This document shows positions 54,344 through 61,813 of a stretch of 64,000 bases of DNA, one piece after another; position 1 is the stretch's first letter; every line of letters starts with the position of its first letter. The notes below the pieces were generated by a model. That model was not told the origin of the DNA and searched no databases. It was given only the letters and a program-made list of their open reading frames with translations. Made by a program: the position numbers and the translations under genes. This DNA is from MVRE01 sp015660965. Its GTDB lineage: Archaea; Halobacteriota; Methanomicrobia; Methanomicrobiales; Methanospirillaceae. The stretch covers positions 1 to 64,000 of the forward strand of contig JBEKCC010000002.1 in the NCBI GenBank assembly GCA_050015095.1, written 5' to 3'.

Positions 54344-54384
54344 CTTTTTTAATAAATAATACACTGTTGACGGTGTGTTTTTTT
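54344..54384 (-). repeat. Dispersed short repeat R3, copy e (inverted)
   Basis: Minus strand: AAAAAAACACACCGTCAACA, then GTGTATTATTTATTAAAAAA. It matches the inner and right part of R3. It lies in the gap upstream of the Dph6-like gene. Confidence 0.5.
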
Positions 54385-54601
54385 AAGTCTAATCCCCCCT
54401 CTTTCGCCCTGTTCTCCTTTTTCCCGGTTAAAACTCTCTCAGTCATGTGAAGATTTGGTAAAAGAGGCACATTCTGTTTCACGCTGCCGGTTACCGGATA
54501 AAGGATTACAGCAACACATAAACATTAAGAGAGAAGTTCATTTCCAGATTGTTTTATAAGCAGGGACATGCTGTATACGGATAGGACTTGAGGGGAATTG
54601 T

Positions 54602-55639
54602 ATGGTTGCCGGAAAGAAAGGGAAAGGAAAATCCGAATGTCTTGAGGGGAGTATTGTTGACAATGCCCGCATCATGATGGTCGTGATGGACAGGAGCGGG
54701 ACGGTCAGCCTCTGGAATCATGCTGCAGAAGCGGTTACCGGGTACGGAAAAGAGGAGGTAATAGGCTCACCTGTCATCTGGAAGCTGATCTATCCGGATG
54801 TATCGTACCGCAGCGAAGTGACGGCGAGGATCAAAGAGGTTCTCACAAAGCGGGACTATTTCGAGAACTTAGAGACCACGATTGTAACAAAAAGTGGAGA
54901 GCAGCGCACAATATCATGGAACACCCGCGAGACTACAGAGGGCGCCCGCCCCAGTATCATTACGGTCGGTATCGACATCACCGAGCAGCGCAAAGCTGAG
55001 CGCCGGCTTGCCGAGCTGAACTCATTCAACGAGGGCATCATCGACAACGCCCAAATCCTAATCAGCGTGTTCGACCCGAAGGGAAATATAGTCATCTGGA
55101 ACCGTGCTGCAGAGGACGTAACCGGCTATTCCCGCAATGAAGTCGTCGGAAAGAACACGGTCTGGAAGAGCATGTATCCCGATCCGGCATACCGCAAAGA
55201 GATCACAAATAAGATCACCTCGATTATCCGGTCGCAGACGTATTTCGAGAATCTTGAAACGACTATCGTAACAAAAAAGGGCGACCAACGGATCATCGCG
55301 TGGAACACAAAAGAGATCGTCAGCGGTGACGGGCACCACGAGATCGCGATAGGAAGGGATATCACCGAGCAGCGCAAGGCGGAACGAGCGCTTGTCTCCT
55401 ATATCAGCGAGATGGCGATGCGGCTTAAGAACCCGGTCGAGATCCTGCGGGATAACCTCGCCGACCTTGCGCATCTGACCTTCACCGGGACGCTTAGCTT
55501 TGACGAGATCGCGGTGACACTTGAGGGGCAGGTAAGGAGCGCTTCACAGATAGCTGCCAATGTCGCAGAGTTCCAGAAGGAAGTTGCAGAGAAGAACGAG
55601 GCGATCCCGGAAGCGTACCGGAAGTTCCTTTCCGGGTGA
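54602..55639 (+). CDS. Double-PAS protein with degenerate kinase dimerisation region
   Basis: 345 residues, with GAGGGGAATT before the ATG. Two PAS domains of about 125 residues (about 18-138 and 146-265), each with VTGY and SWN/AWN segments and ending in DITEQRKAER. They are close duplicates. A helical C-terminus (about 266-345) holds SYISEMAMRLKNPVEIL. It resembles the H box, but Met stands in the His position and no ATPase domain follows. Likely a cytoplasmic redox or ligand sensor acting with the RecA-like partner downstream. Confidence 0.8.
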   Translation: MVAGKKGKGKSECLEGSIVDNARIMMVVMDRSGTVSLWNHAAEAVTGYGKEEVIGSPVIWKLIYPDVSYRSEVTARIKEVLTKRDYFENLETTIVTKSGEQRTISWNTRETTEGARPSIITVGIDITEQRKAERRLAELNSFNEGIIDNAQILISVFDPKGNIVIWNRAAEDVTGYSRNEVVGKNTVWKSMYPDPAYRKEITNKITSIIRSQTYFENLETTIVTKKGDQRIIAWNTKEIVSGDGHHEIAIGRDITEQRKAERALVSYISEMAMRLKNPVEILRDNLADLAHLTFTGTLSFDEIAVTLEGQVRSASQIAANVAEFQKEVAEKNEAIPEAYRKFLSG

Positions 55640-55644
55640 GGATA

Positions 55645-56211
55645 ATGGCGATCGGGATCAAGGCAGAAGACCTTGAAAAAAAGAAGATCTTTCTGGTCCT
55701 CTCACCTGCCGCATCAGTGCGCCAGCACAACATCGAGATAATCAAAACAGTCTCGTCGCTTGGGTTCCACACCGTGGTTGTCACCACGAACTTTCCCTAC
55801 AGCGTGCTCAAAAAAATCTATGAGCAGAACGGCGTCCCGCTCGACCATGTCACCTTCATTGACACGGTTACGCAGTTCTCCATGCGGACTGTGCAGAACG
55901 TTCATGGGGTCGTGCGGTACATCAACAACCCGGCCAACTTAACCGACATGGGGATCGCCGTGACCGAGATCTTGAAAGACCTGTCAGGCAAAAAGGTCTG
56001 CATCCTCTATGACTCGATCAGCACCATGCTGGTCTATCTGTCGTCACACAATATCTCGAAGTTTATCCATTTTGTGACCAACAAGCTGCGCTTACTGGAC
56101 ATCTCGGGGGTCTTCCTTGCCGTGGAGAAGGGACTTGACCCGCAGTTCCTCTCCCAGCTCACCACGTTTGTGGACGAGATAATCGAGTTTCCTGAGGAAA
56201 AAGCCGGGTAA
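55645..56211 (+). CDS. RecA-fold partner of the PAS sensor, no Walker A
   Basis: 188 residues from ATG 55645; the ribosome site GGTGAGG overlaps the stop of the PAS gene. Alternating strand-helix pattern of a RecA/KaiC domain (KKIFLVLSPAASVRQHNIEIIKTVSSLGFHTVVVTT, KKVCILYDSISTMLVYLSSHNISKFIHFVTNKLR). No phosphate loop. Small proteins of this type next to PAS proteins are recurrent in Methanomicrobiales; their role is unproven. Two-gene operon. Confidence 0.65.
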   Translation: MAIGIKAEDLEKKKIFLVLSPAASVRQHNIEIIKTVSSLGFHTVVVTTNFPYSVLKKIYEQNGVPLDHVTFIDTVTQFSMRTVQNVHGVVRYINNPANLTDMGIAVTEILKDLSGKKVCILYDSISTMLVYLSSHNISKFIHFVTNKLRLLDISGVFLAVEKGLDPQFLSQLTTFVDEIIEFPEEKAG

Positions 56212-56490
56212 AGATACCGGTTATCTCCACCTTAATTCACTGTTAAAAATTTTAATATGGCACATATCAAGCTGACAAAGGATGGCAAGCAGCGATGGCA
56301 GGCAATCGGCTGGCAGGAGATATACCATGTAATCATGATCTGAATGTTATATAGATTAGAAAGGATGACGACGCTGACGGCGGTGTCGTGCCGGGTGTGT
56401 TTTCCTTTGGCGAGGATCCGGTCGTCGTTGCAAACAATATCATTATCTGTTCAAATCGCATTGAAAGAATAGAACTTTGAGGAATTGTAC

Positions 56491-56682
56491 ATGGGAATCA
56501 AGCCGTCATACATTAAAAATCTCGGTAACGCACTTCTGATCAAGCAGCGGGAGAACTTCACGAACAACTTCGATGAAAACAAGCGGCAGCTGGGATCATC
56601 GGCAATTATCGAAAGCAAGCGTGTCCGGAACCGCGTCGCCGGTTACATCACAAGAAAAATAAATTCCAAAAAACGCTCATAA
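56491..56682 (+). CDS. rps17e: 30S ribosomal protein eS17
   Basis: 63 residues from ATG 56491, with GAGG upstream. Archaeal/eukaryotic eS17: MGIKPSYIKNLGNALL at the start and IESKRVRNRVAGYITRKI at the end, both signature regions. A good anchor for phylogenetic placement. The 279 bases upstream contain no gene. Confidence 0.96.
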   Translation: MGIKPSYIKNLGNALLIKQRENFTNNFDENKRQLGSSAIIESKRVRNRVAGYITRKINSKKRS

Positions 56683-56688
56683 TCCCAT

Positions 56689-56883
56689 TTATGTTTGAAG
56701 GTGTCCTTCCCAGCAATCATTACCCCTTTTAAAAGGAACACCGCAATGGGCCTTGATATTCAGGGTCTTGAACGCAACGTCTAACTCATGTATGTGCTCG
56801 GGAATTTCGTGGCATATCAGATCGTTCTTCTGAGGAATCTCCAGAATAACGTTCACACGGTAAAACAGTTCTCTCAAATTCAC
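56689..56883 (-). CDS. Small ORF, doubtful
   Basis: 64 residues, starting 38 bases after the HicB-like gene stop on the same strand. It begins MNLRELFYRVNVILEIPQ and ends GNDCWEGHLQT. It does not show the double-stranded-RNA-binding pattern or the catalytic His of HicA. No family recognised; may be a decayed gene. Confidence 0.2.
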   Translation of the reverse strand: MNLRELFYRVNVILEIPQKNDLICHEIPEHIHELDVAFKTLNIKAHCGVPFKRGNDCWEGHLQT

Positions 56884-56920
56884 TGATTAAGTCATTCCGC
56901 TGTGGGTGTGGAATGATGGT

Positions 56921-57127
56921 TTACTGAGTGAGGTTGGTGGGGAACGTGATATGGATCTTTTCTGATGCGGTTTTCAACCGGGACTTGATGCAGCCGACAA
57001 TTGCCTCATTGATATTTTCGATTGCTCCCTTGAGAGTATCGCCTTCGGTCACGCATCCCGGCAGGTCGGGGCATTCGACTACATACCGCCAGTCATCATC
57101 CTGTTCGATGAGAATAGAGAATTTCAT
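56921..57127 (-). CDS. HicB-like antitoxin, orphan
   Basis: 68 residues. Single HicB fold: KFSILIEQDDDWRYVVECPDLPGCVTEGDTLKGAIENINEAI, the usual pattern of a partial RNase-H-like antitoxin. No DNA-binding tail is present, and no hicA gene was seen on either side. Solo HicB-like proteins are frequent in archaea. Confidence 0.85.
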   Translation of the reverse strand: MKFSILIEQDDDWRYVVECPDLPGCVTEGDTLKGAIENINEAIVGCIKSRLKTASEKIHITFPTNLTQ

Positions 57128-57207
57128 ATCCCGGTCTTATCTTTTCAGTTTGCATAGGGCTTGTATAAAGATATGCGAGGGAAACAGATGCCCCTCCCCC
57201 ACATTAT

Positions 57208-58245
57208 TCATGTGTTATTTTTCGCGTATTCTTTCTTTAACCGGAAAAATTCTTTTACTAAATAATCAATTTTCGAATTCTGTTTGGTCGCCATCATTTT
57301 TGCCATACCCTGATCCGTGACCTCTTTGTGCTGGTCGAGATAGGTTGAATAGAGCATGGTTACGATTGGGCTAGTATCTCCATCATCGGCGGGTTTAATC
57401 GCATCGAGATAGTCCTTCCGATGAGATAATCCGAGGTAAATCGTTGGATACCCGGCCTTCTCAAGAATGAAATTCATGAGGGCCCTTCCGACCCTTCCGT
57501 TTCCATCGGTGAACGGGTGAATCAATTCAAACCGCGTGTGTACCATGGCTGCAAGCTCGAACGGATGGGTTCTTTTTGCATTGGCCCGGTCCCACGAAAT
57601 CAGCTCTTTCATCAGCTCCGGTACCAGTATTGCGGGCGGGGGTTCGTAATCGACCTTCTCAATTCCAACGTGGATTTGCCGGTACTCCCCCGGTGTCCGC
57701 ATCAGGTTTTCCATGAGGATCGCATACATAGTTTTGATCAATTTTTCCGAGATATCTCCCTTATATGTCTTTAAGAAGTCCCGGAGCTTCACGAAATTCA
57801 GGATCTCATAGACTTCGGATACTTTCTTCCCAGCTGGAGAGATATCATGCTCAAGAAGCTCTTGGACTTCTCGGGGCGAGATGGTGTTACCCTCAATTGC
57901 TGTGGTGCCCTGGACATAGCGAACGAACACAGACTCGACATACCTGGAACTTTCATCCGGGTAGAGGTCTTTGAACTCAGCGTGATAATACCGGAGTGTT
58001 TCGAGCGCTGTAATTCTCTCTCTATCAAGGAATTCGGCGGTGTAGTGGCCCACGCGATACTCTAAATAGTTCGTTAACTTGAGAACGGCAAACTCACTCA
58101 GTTTATCGATAAACTCATTTACGGCGATTTTATCAATTCTGCCCCCATATTGCAGCACAGATATTGATTTCGAGTTAACTTTGAGCCTCTCTCTGAAATA
58201 GAGATAGTTATGGCCTTTAATGTTCTTTATTTCAAGTATTATCAT
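57208..58245 (-). CDS. Fic family AMP-transferase, class II
   Basis: 345 residues from ATG 58245; an in-frame start at 58281 is the alternative. The Fic motif is complete: HPFTDGNGRVGRAL near residue 240. An N-terminal inhibitory motif TTAIEGN (Ser/Thr-x3-Glu-Gly) near residue 117 marks class II, where the helix blocks the ATP site. The C-terminus is helical and Lys-rich. AMP-transferases of this type modify target proteins and are often toxins. A CHAT gene scrap lies just upstream of its start, on the opposite strand. Confidence 0.9.
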   Translation of the reverse strand: MIILEIKNIKGHNYLYFRERLKVNSKSISVLQYGGRIDKIAVNEFIDKLSEFAVLKLTNYLEYRVGHYTAEFLDRERITALETLRYYHAEFKDLYPDESSRYVESVFVRYVQGTTAIEGNTISPREVQELLEHDISPAGKKVSEVYEILNFVKLRDFLKTYKGDISEKLIKTMYAILMENLMRTPGEYRQIHVGIEKVDYEPPPAILVPELMKELISWDRANAKRTHPFELAAMVHTRFELIHPFTDGNGRVGRALMNFILEKAGYPTIYLGLSHRKDYLDAIKPADDGDTSPIVTMLYSTYLDQHKEVTDQGMAKMMATKQNSKIDYLVKEFFRLKKEYAKNNT

Positions 58246-58298
58246 AGTATTAGTGGTAATAGTAGTATTAGTCGAAGACAATAAAAAATCGATTGTTG

Positions 58299-58423
58299 GG
58301 TTAACTTTTTACTTTTTTGTTCTCTACCGTGACTTCAAAGCCACCACGGCGTTCGACAAGACACGAGGATTTCTCGCCCCCCATATCAAGGGCGGGTTCA
58401 GTTACTGGAAGATGGAGGAGTGA
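58299..58423 (+). pseudogene. Duplicated 3' end of the CHAT protease gene
   Basis: 125 bases match 40160-40283 with only a few differences, all in the first 50 bases. They encode the last 38 or so residues (FYFFVLYRDFKATTAFDK onward to WKMEE) and the stop. The catalytic part is absent, so this is a fragment. The near identity means the copy is recent or kept by gene conversion. Confidence 0.85.
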
Positions 58424-58470
58424 TCTAACCTATGACAACTTTTGAAAGTTTTGAATTTCCCGTTCTGGTC

Positions 58471-58545
58471 CATCTGCAGGACGTTTCAATAATCGACATT
58501 GAACTGTTCCGACGATCTTATTTCTGTTAAGTCTCGTGAATGCCC
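58471..58545 (+). repeat. Dispersed intergenic repeat R1, copy E
   Basis: CATCTGCAGGACGTTTCAAT, then ATCGACATTGAACTGTTCC, then TTAAGTCTCGTGAATGCC. The most diverged of the five long copies. It follows the CHAT scrap by 48 bases. Confidence 0.7.
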
Positions 58546-58566
58546 CAGAACCGGTCGGGATTTTAT

Positions 58567-58728
58567 TCACTTGTTCTTCGCTTTCTCGTGTGCGATCATG
58601 GTGGCTATCTCTTCCTGCAACACAGGGATCTTGCGCACTTTATTATCAGAACTAAGTTGTTTCAGGAATCACAATAATTCTAAAAATTCCTTCACTATGA
58701 TATTCGCATCTTTGATGATAATTCGTAA
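58567..58728 (-). pseudogene. Broken ORF of unknown family
   Basis: Minus-strand frame reading RIIIKDANIIVKEFLELL, an in-frame TGA at 58669-58671, then FLKQLSSDNKVRKIPVLQ and ending AHEKAKNK with a stop at 58567. Amino-acid composition looks coding on both sides of the stop. Family not recognised. Confidence 0.35.
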
Positions 58729-58850
58729 CGTTCCGCTGCCGGCATCTCAGGTGCGATATCGCCACCAAAAAGGGTTATACACCCAAGCTCGCGGAGCCAC
58801 ACGAGGGTGTGTTCTTCAACATGGGATTCAGCGAGACGAGCGGAAGTCAA
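58695..58850 (-). pseudogene. N-terminal remnant of type I restriction endonuclease HsdR
   Basis: 51 codons from a TTG at 58850 (GGGAGG upstream) to a stop at 58695. The product contains ESHVEEHTLVWLRELG and then GGDIAPEMPAAER. This is the opening signature of HsdR subunits (EDHVEQAAL.WL..LG...HGPDIAP..PAAER). The remaining about 900 residues and hsdM/hsdS are missing, so it is a relic of a lost restriction system. Confidence 0.7.
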
Positions 58851-58984
58851 AAATGTCCCTCCCTATTTATTGATAAAATCCGAAATCGCCTAATTGTGAT
58901 ATAAATTAACATCGTAACCCTCGGGACAGGAATAGATAACTAAGTCTTTTTAAATTAGCGTATATATTGTAATTTGAAGATAGC

Positions 58985-59182
58985 ATGACGCAAAAGAAGC
59001 ATAACTTACCAATGATGGTAGTCGGCCTTACCCTTTTGGAGGGTCTGGTTATATACATCAATATGGTGGTGCATCCTGACAGTCAGCCTGCCCTCACCAT
59101 TGTCATCGTTATCCTTTTTGCCCTAGCAAGCGGACTCGGGGTATGGTATAGAACTAGAGTTCGTGGCATGATAATTTCCTGA
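58985..59182 (+). CDS. Small two-helix membrane protein
   Basis: 65 residues from ATG 58985. Two hydrophobic helices (about 9-28 and 36-52) with the loop VVHPDSQPAL and a basic end (RTRVRG). A TATA-like ATATATTGTAATTTG stands about 20 bases upstream, giving a near-leaderless transcript. Function unknown. Confidence 0.5.
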   Translation: MTQKKHNLPMMVVGLTLLEGLVIYINMVVHPDSQPALTIVIVILFALASGLGVWYRTRVRGMIIS

Positions 59183-59292
59183 CGAATGCAAGGTCATAAT
59201 TTTAGAATCAATTGACCTTGAAATGATGTTGAGCCAAGCGCGGGGTGAAATTAACAGGGTTATGATGTCACTTTACACTACACCTAATCAAT

Positions 59293-60627
59293 TCAATGCG
59301 CCTCATCTCTTTTTTTGATAAATGCATATCCCTTTCCCATTTTGAATTTTCTGACTTTTCCGATTTGTTCGAGGAAAAGCAAATCAGATCTTGCTGTCTG
59401 CAAAGAGACTTTATATTTTCCGGCAATTTCACCGACGCTATAGGGTCGATCCGGATGTTTTATAATATCCTTGAGGATCTCCGCTTGCCTGAATGAGAGA
59501 TCTGGTATCTGATCGACAATTTTAATTGATTCTCTCTGTTCGCGCTGCTTGCGTTCAATATACTGTTTAAGATCATCCATTGCCCTGCTGATAATTCCGA
59601 TATTGAAATCAATGAAATAGGTCATATCGTTGAAATCGGTTTCCGTCAACAGGTACGCTTGTGTATACTTTGCAGGAGCATTCACGAAAATTCTCGATAT
59701 GGACAAGTACTCGAAGAGATCGTATCGGTTTTTCAATACATACCAATAAAAGAGAGCTCGTGCGGTTCTCCCGTTTCCGTCATTAAATGGATGGATATAC
59801 CCGATGAGAAAATGAATAATGATCGCTTTTAGGATCGGGTGAATGAATTCATCGTCACTATTGGCAAAAGTGCAGAGCCCTTCGATCATCGCAGGGATCT
59901 CTGCCGCTTTCGGTGGGTGATAATAAATCAGCGTGGGATCTCTTTTATCCCGTACAACGATATCATCGGTGGTGCGGAACTGGTTTTCATCCATTTCATC
60001 CTCAAGGGTGCCCAGCGTGATCTCACGGTGAATTTCAAGGATTAGATCTGGGGTAAGTGAAAGATCTTTTTTCTCCCGTACCATGTTGATAGTCCGGTAG
60101 TTGTTCACGATCATCCGTTCTGAGTGAGTCCTCGGTTTTTTTCCTTCACGTAAAATCTTTTTAGCAATCTGACGGGTTGTTGCCGCACCTTCAAGTTGAC
60201 TGGATGCGATCGCCTCTTCCATCAGCGAACTGATGAGGTATTGCTGTCGATTCACAACTGCCAAAGACCCGTCAAGCAACCGATCCAGCGAGGCAGGTGA
60301 TGCCTTGTCGATGAGGTGGAGCTGTTTTAAAAACTTGCGGAGGACGATATAAAAGAAAAGTACTTTACCTATCTCTAACTTGATATAGTCGTTCTCCCTG
60401 AGAATTTTCAGGATTGTCCAAATGAGTACTGGATCACGCGGGAGTTTTTTTCGCCTTAGTTCATCCCAATGGATATATTCGGTATCGTTATATTTTCGTA
60501 CCAGTTCCCGGATATCTTTCGATCCTTCGGGAAGTGTATTATAATATGCGTTCAACAAATCATTTATCTCATTCTGATGCTCGTCCCATGCCGTTTTTCC
60601 ATCAGGTGGACGTTGTGGAATCTTCAT
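59293..60627 (-). CDS. Fic family protein with C-terminal winged helix
   Basis: 444 residues. N-terminal helical region, inhibitory motif SSQLEGA near residue 143 (class II type), Fic core with HPFNDGNGRTARALFYW near residue 285, then a C-terminal winged-helix domain (about 385-440; YSVGEIAGKYKVSLQTARSDLLFLEQIG) that should bind DNA. The wHTH and the palindromic sites just upstream (60646 and 60702) argue for autoregulation. Length and architecture match Fic-wHTH proteins widespread in bacteria and archaea. Confidence 0.9.
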   Translation of the reverse strand: MKIPQRPPDGKTAWDEHQNEINDLLNAYYNTLPEGSKDIRELVRKYNDTEYIHWDELRRKKLPRDPVLIWTILKILRENDYIKLEIGKVLFFYIVLRKFLKQLHLIDKASPASLDRLLDGSLAVVNRQQYLISSLMEEAIASSQLEGAATTRQIAKKILREGKKPRTHSERMIVNNYRTINMVREKKDLSLTPDLILEIHREITLGTLEDEMDENQFRTTDDIVVRDKRDPTLIYYHPPKAAEIPAMIEGLCTFANSDDEFIHPILKAIIIHFLIGYIHPFNDGNGRTARALFYWYVLKNRYDLFEYLSISRIFVNAPAKYTQAYLLTETDFNDMTYFIDFNIGIISRAMDDLKQYIERKQREQRESIKIVDQIPDLSFRQAEILKDIIKHPDRPYSVGEIAGKYKVSLQTARSDLLFLEQIGKVRKFKMGKGYAFIKKRDEAH

Positions 60628-60645
60628 GCCAGCCCCTCAGTGTTC

Positions 60646-60670
60646 CTGTAAATTTTTGCACAATTTACAG
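60646..60670. promoter_or_regulatory. Palindromic operator 1 before fic
   Basis: Nine-base arms CTGTAAATT and AATTTACAG around TTTGCAC. An identical 25-base copy starts 56 bases further upstream at 60702. It lies 18 bases before the fic start. Confidence 0.65.
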
Positions 60671-60701
60671 AATCTGTTAGATCGCAATCATGATAAAAGT
60701 A

Positions 60702-60726
60702 CTGTAAATTTTTGCACAATTTACAG
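60702..60726. promoter_or_regulatory. Palindromic operator 2 before fic
   Basis: Exact copy of the palindrome at 60646-60670 (arms CTGTAAATT and AATTTACAG). Confidence 0.65.
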
Positions 60727-60788
60727 AAAATTTGTGATGGCAGTGAAGAAATTTTATCAATTCACGATTTCATTTCCTTTTGGACGAA

Positions 60789-60813
60789 CTACTAATCTAG
60801 CACAAATTAGTAG
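60789..60813. promoter_or_regulatory. Related palindrome 3 upstream of fic
   Basis: Arms CTACTAAT and ATTAGTAG around CTAGCACAA. Same total length (25) and a similar GCACAA centre as operators 1 and 2, but different arms. Possibly a diverged site or the site of another regulator. Confidence 0.4.
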
Positions 60814-60834
60814 TTTTTAGTAGCAGAGAATATT

Positions 60835-60933
60835 ATTGAATCACTATAATCATAACAGAATACAACGATAGTTTAGGTAATCTCTAAGAGCACGATGGGA
60901 GCGATTTCTATACAAAAGCAAGATTCAGTTCCT
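60835..60933 (+). repeat. Dispersed intergenic repeat R2, copy b
   Basis: TTGAATCACTATAATCATAA, then CAGAATACAACGATAGTTT, then AGAGCACGATGGGAGCGAT. Direct copy of the repeat at 61631. The two flank the RelE/antitoxin pair in the same orientation. Confidence 0.8.
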
Positions 60934-60935
60934 GA

Positions 60936-61034
60936 ACAACGGATGCCGGTACTGTTTATCGGGTATATTATTCCAAGTATGCGATTAAAACGGATGGAAC
61001 TGTTGACATGATTGCACGGGCGATTGCAGCATAA
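60936..61034 (+). pseudogene. C-terminal scrap of an unidentified gene
   Basis: Open frame without a start, reading GTVYRVYYSKYAIKTDGT and ending ARAIAA with a stop at 61032-61034. A stop codon precedes it. Possibly a fragment carried with repeat R2. Confidence 0.3.
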
Positions 61035-61045
61035 CGGTTTCCGGC

Positions 61046-61315
61046 CTAAATATGACGGTACACGGAACGGCGGTGCTCGATCGTAATGACGAAGATTACG
61101 AGATGTCCGTGATCGATGGTCAGGATAATCCGGTACTGGCCGACCCGGCAGGAATAAAGCGGGACTTCTTCATGGCCCTGGAGTTTTTTTACGAGCAGCC
61201 ACGGTTCAGTCTCCTGGGCGAGATCGTTTAAGGCTGTGCGGATACGGTGTGCCTGTGTCTTTGGGAGATCAAGGAGATCTTTCTGTGCCCGTCGTGTAAG
61301 ATGGACCGTATACAT
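61046..61315 (-). CDS. RelE/ParE-type toxin
   Basis: 89 residues, family length. Order TVHLTRRAQKDLLDLPK, ALNDLAQETEP, VKKLQGHEEVPLYSCRVGQYRIILTID and a C-terminal VITIEHRRSVYRHI: the RelE mRNA-interferase pattern with basic residues on the active face. Its ATG abuts the stop of the antitoxin gene. The pair lies between two direct R2 copies. Confidence 0.92.
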   Translation of the reverse strand: MYTVHLTRRAQKDLLDLPKTQAHRIRTALNDLAQETEPWLLVKKLQGHEEVPLYSCRVGQYRIILTIDHGHLVIFVITIEHRRSVYRHI

Positions 61316-61546
61316 TCAGATCACATGATCATCGCAGAATTCGTTGAGCTCACGAGTCTTCTTCTTTCGGATGTCAGAGAGACCGTCCTCAATCGCCTTG
61401 AGGGTGTCTTCGCTGATGGGATCCTGGTCGGTCTGGGAGGACATGAGGCGGGCAATGACTTCATCATAGGTCTCACGCGGGTGCACCCGGAATTTCATGA
61501 GCCCGTCTTTGGTCTCTTTCCGGATCCTGATGGGAATGGTCTCCAT
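61316..61546 (-). CDS. Antitoxin of the RelE pair (archaeal DUF7557-like)
   Basis: 76 residues from ATG 61546; upstream codons to 61633 look non-coding. Ribbon-helix-helix-like start (METIPIRIRKETKDGLMKFRVHPRETYDEVIARLM), then an acidic toxin-binding tail (SEDTLKAIEDGLSDIRKKK). Antitoxin first, toxin directly behind: the usual type II order. Expected to repress its own promoter. Confidence 0.85.
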   Translation of the reverse strand: METIPIRIRKETKDGLMKFRVHPRETYDEVIARLMSSQTDQDPISEDTLKAIEDGLSDIRKKKTRELNEFCDDHVI

Positions 61547-61630
61547 ATATACAAGTAGTACTGATGATCTTATCAGGCTACTGGTGTATGCATGGTGATG
61601 CGGGGATGAAGTTACCAACGGACAAAAAAT

Positions 61631-61732
61631 CATTGAATCACTATAATCATAACAGAATACAACGATAGTTTAGGTAATCTCTAAGAGCACCATGGGAGCG
61701 ATACCTAAACCGCTGCAAGATTCAGAACCCGA
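61631..61732 (+). repeat. Dispersed intergenic repeat R2, copy c
   Basis: Best-preserved copy. GTTTAGGTA and TACCTAAAC form perfect nine-base inverted arms about 30 bases apart, so the element can make a hairpin. Other copies have lost the right arm. Confidence 0.8.
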
Positions 61733-61813
61733 ACCTTGCAACCGGGATGGGAAATCGCCAACGCTGGTCATCCCAAAATCAGAAGAAATAATCTATTTTT
61801 TACCTGGATCATA

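Larger units (their letters stand above)
58424..58980. other. 557-base gap with R1 copy E and gene remnants
   Basis: Contains R1 copy E (58471-58545) and, on the minus strand, the remnants of an hsdR gene and of one further ORF. No intact gene. Confidence 0.6.

Noticed and set aside
56257..56343. 28-codon ORF upstream of rps17e
   Set aside because: No ribosome site, no recognisable motif, and no way to tell it from chance.
56449..56465. T-loop-like GTTCAAATC suggesting a tRNA
   Set aside because: No five-base stem around it and no anticodon arm or acceptor stem upstream.
56689..57127. Complete HicAB toxin-antitoxin pair
   Set aside because: The small ORF next to HicB lacks the HicA pattern and catalytic His, so only an orphan HicB is supported.
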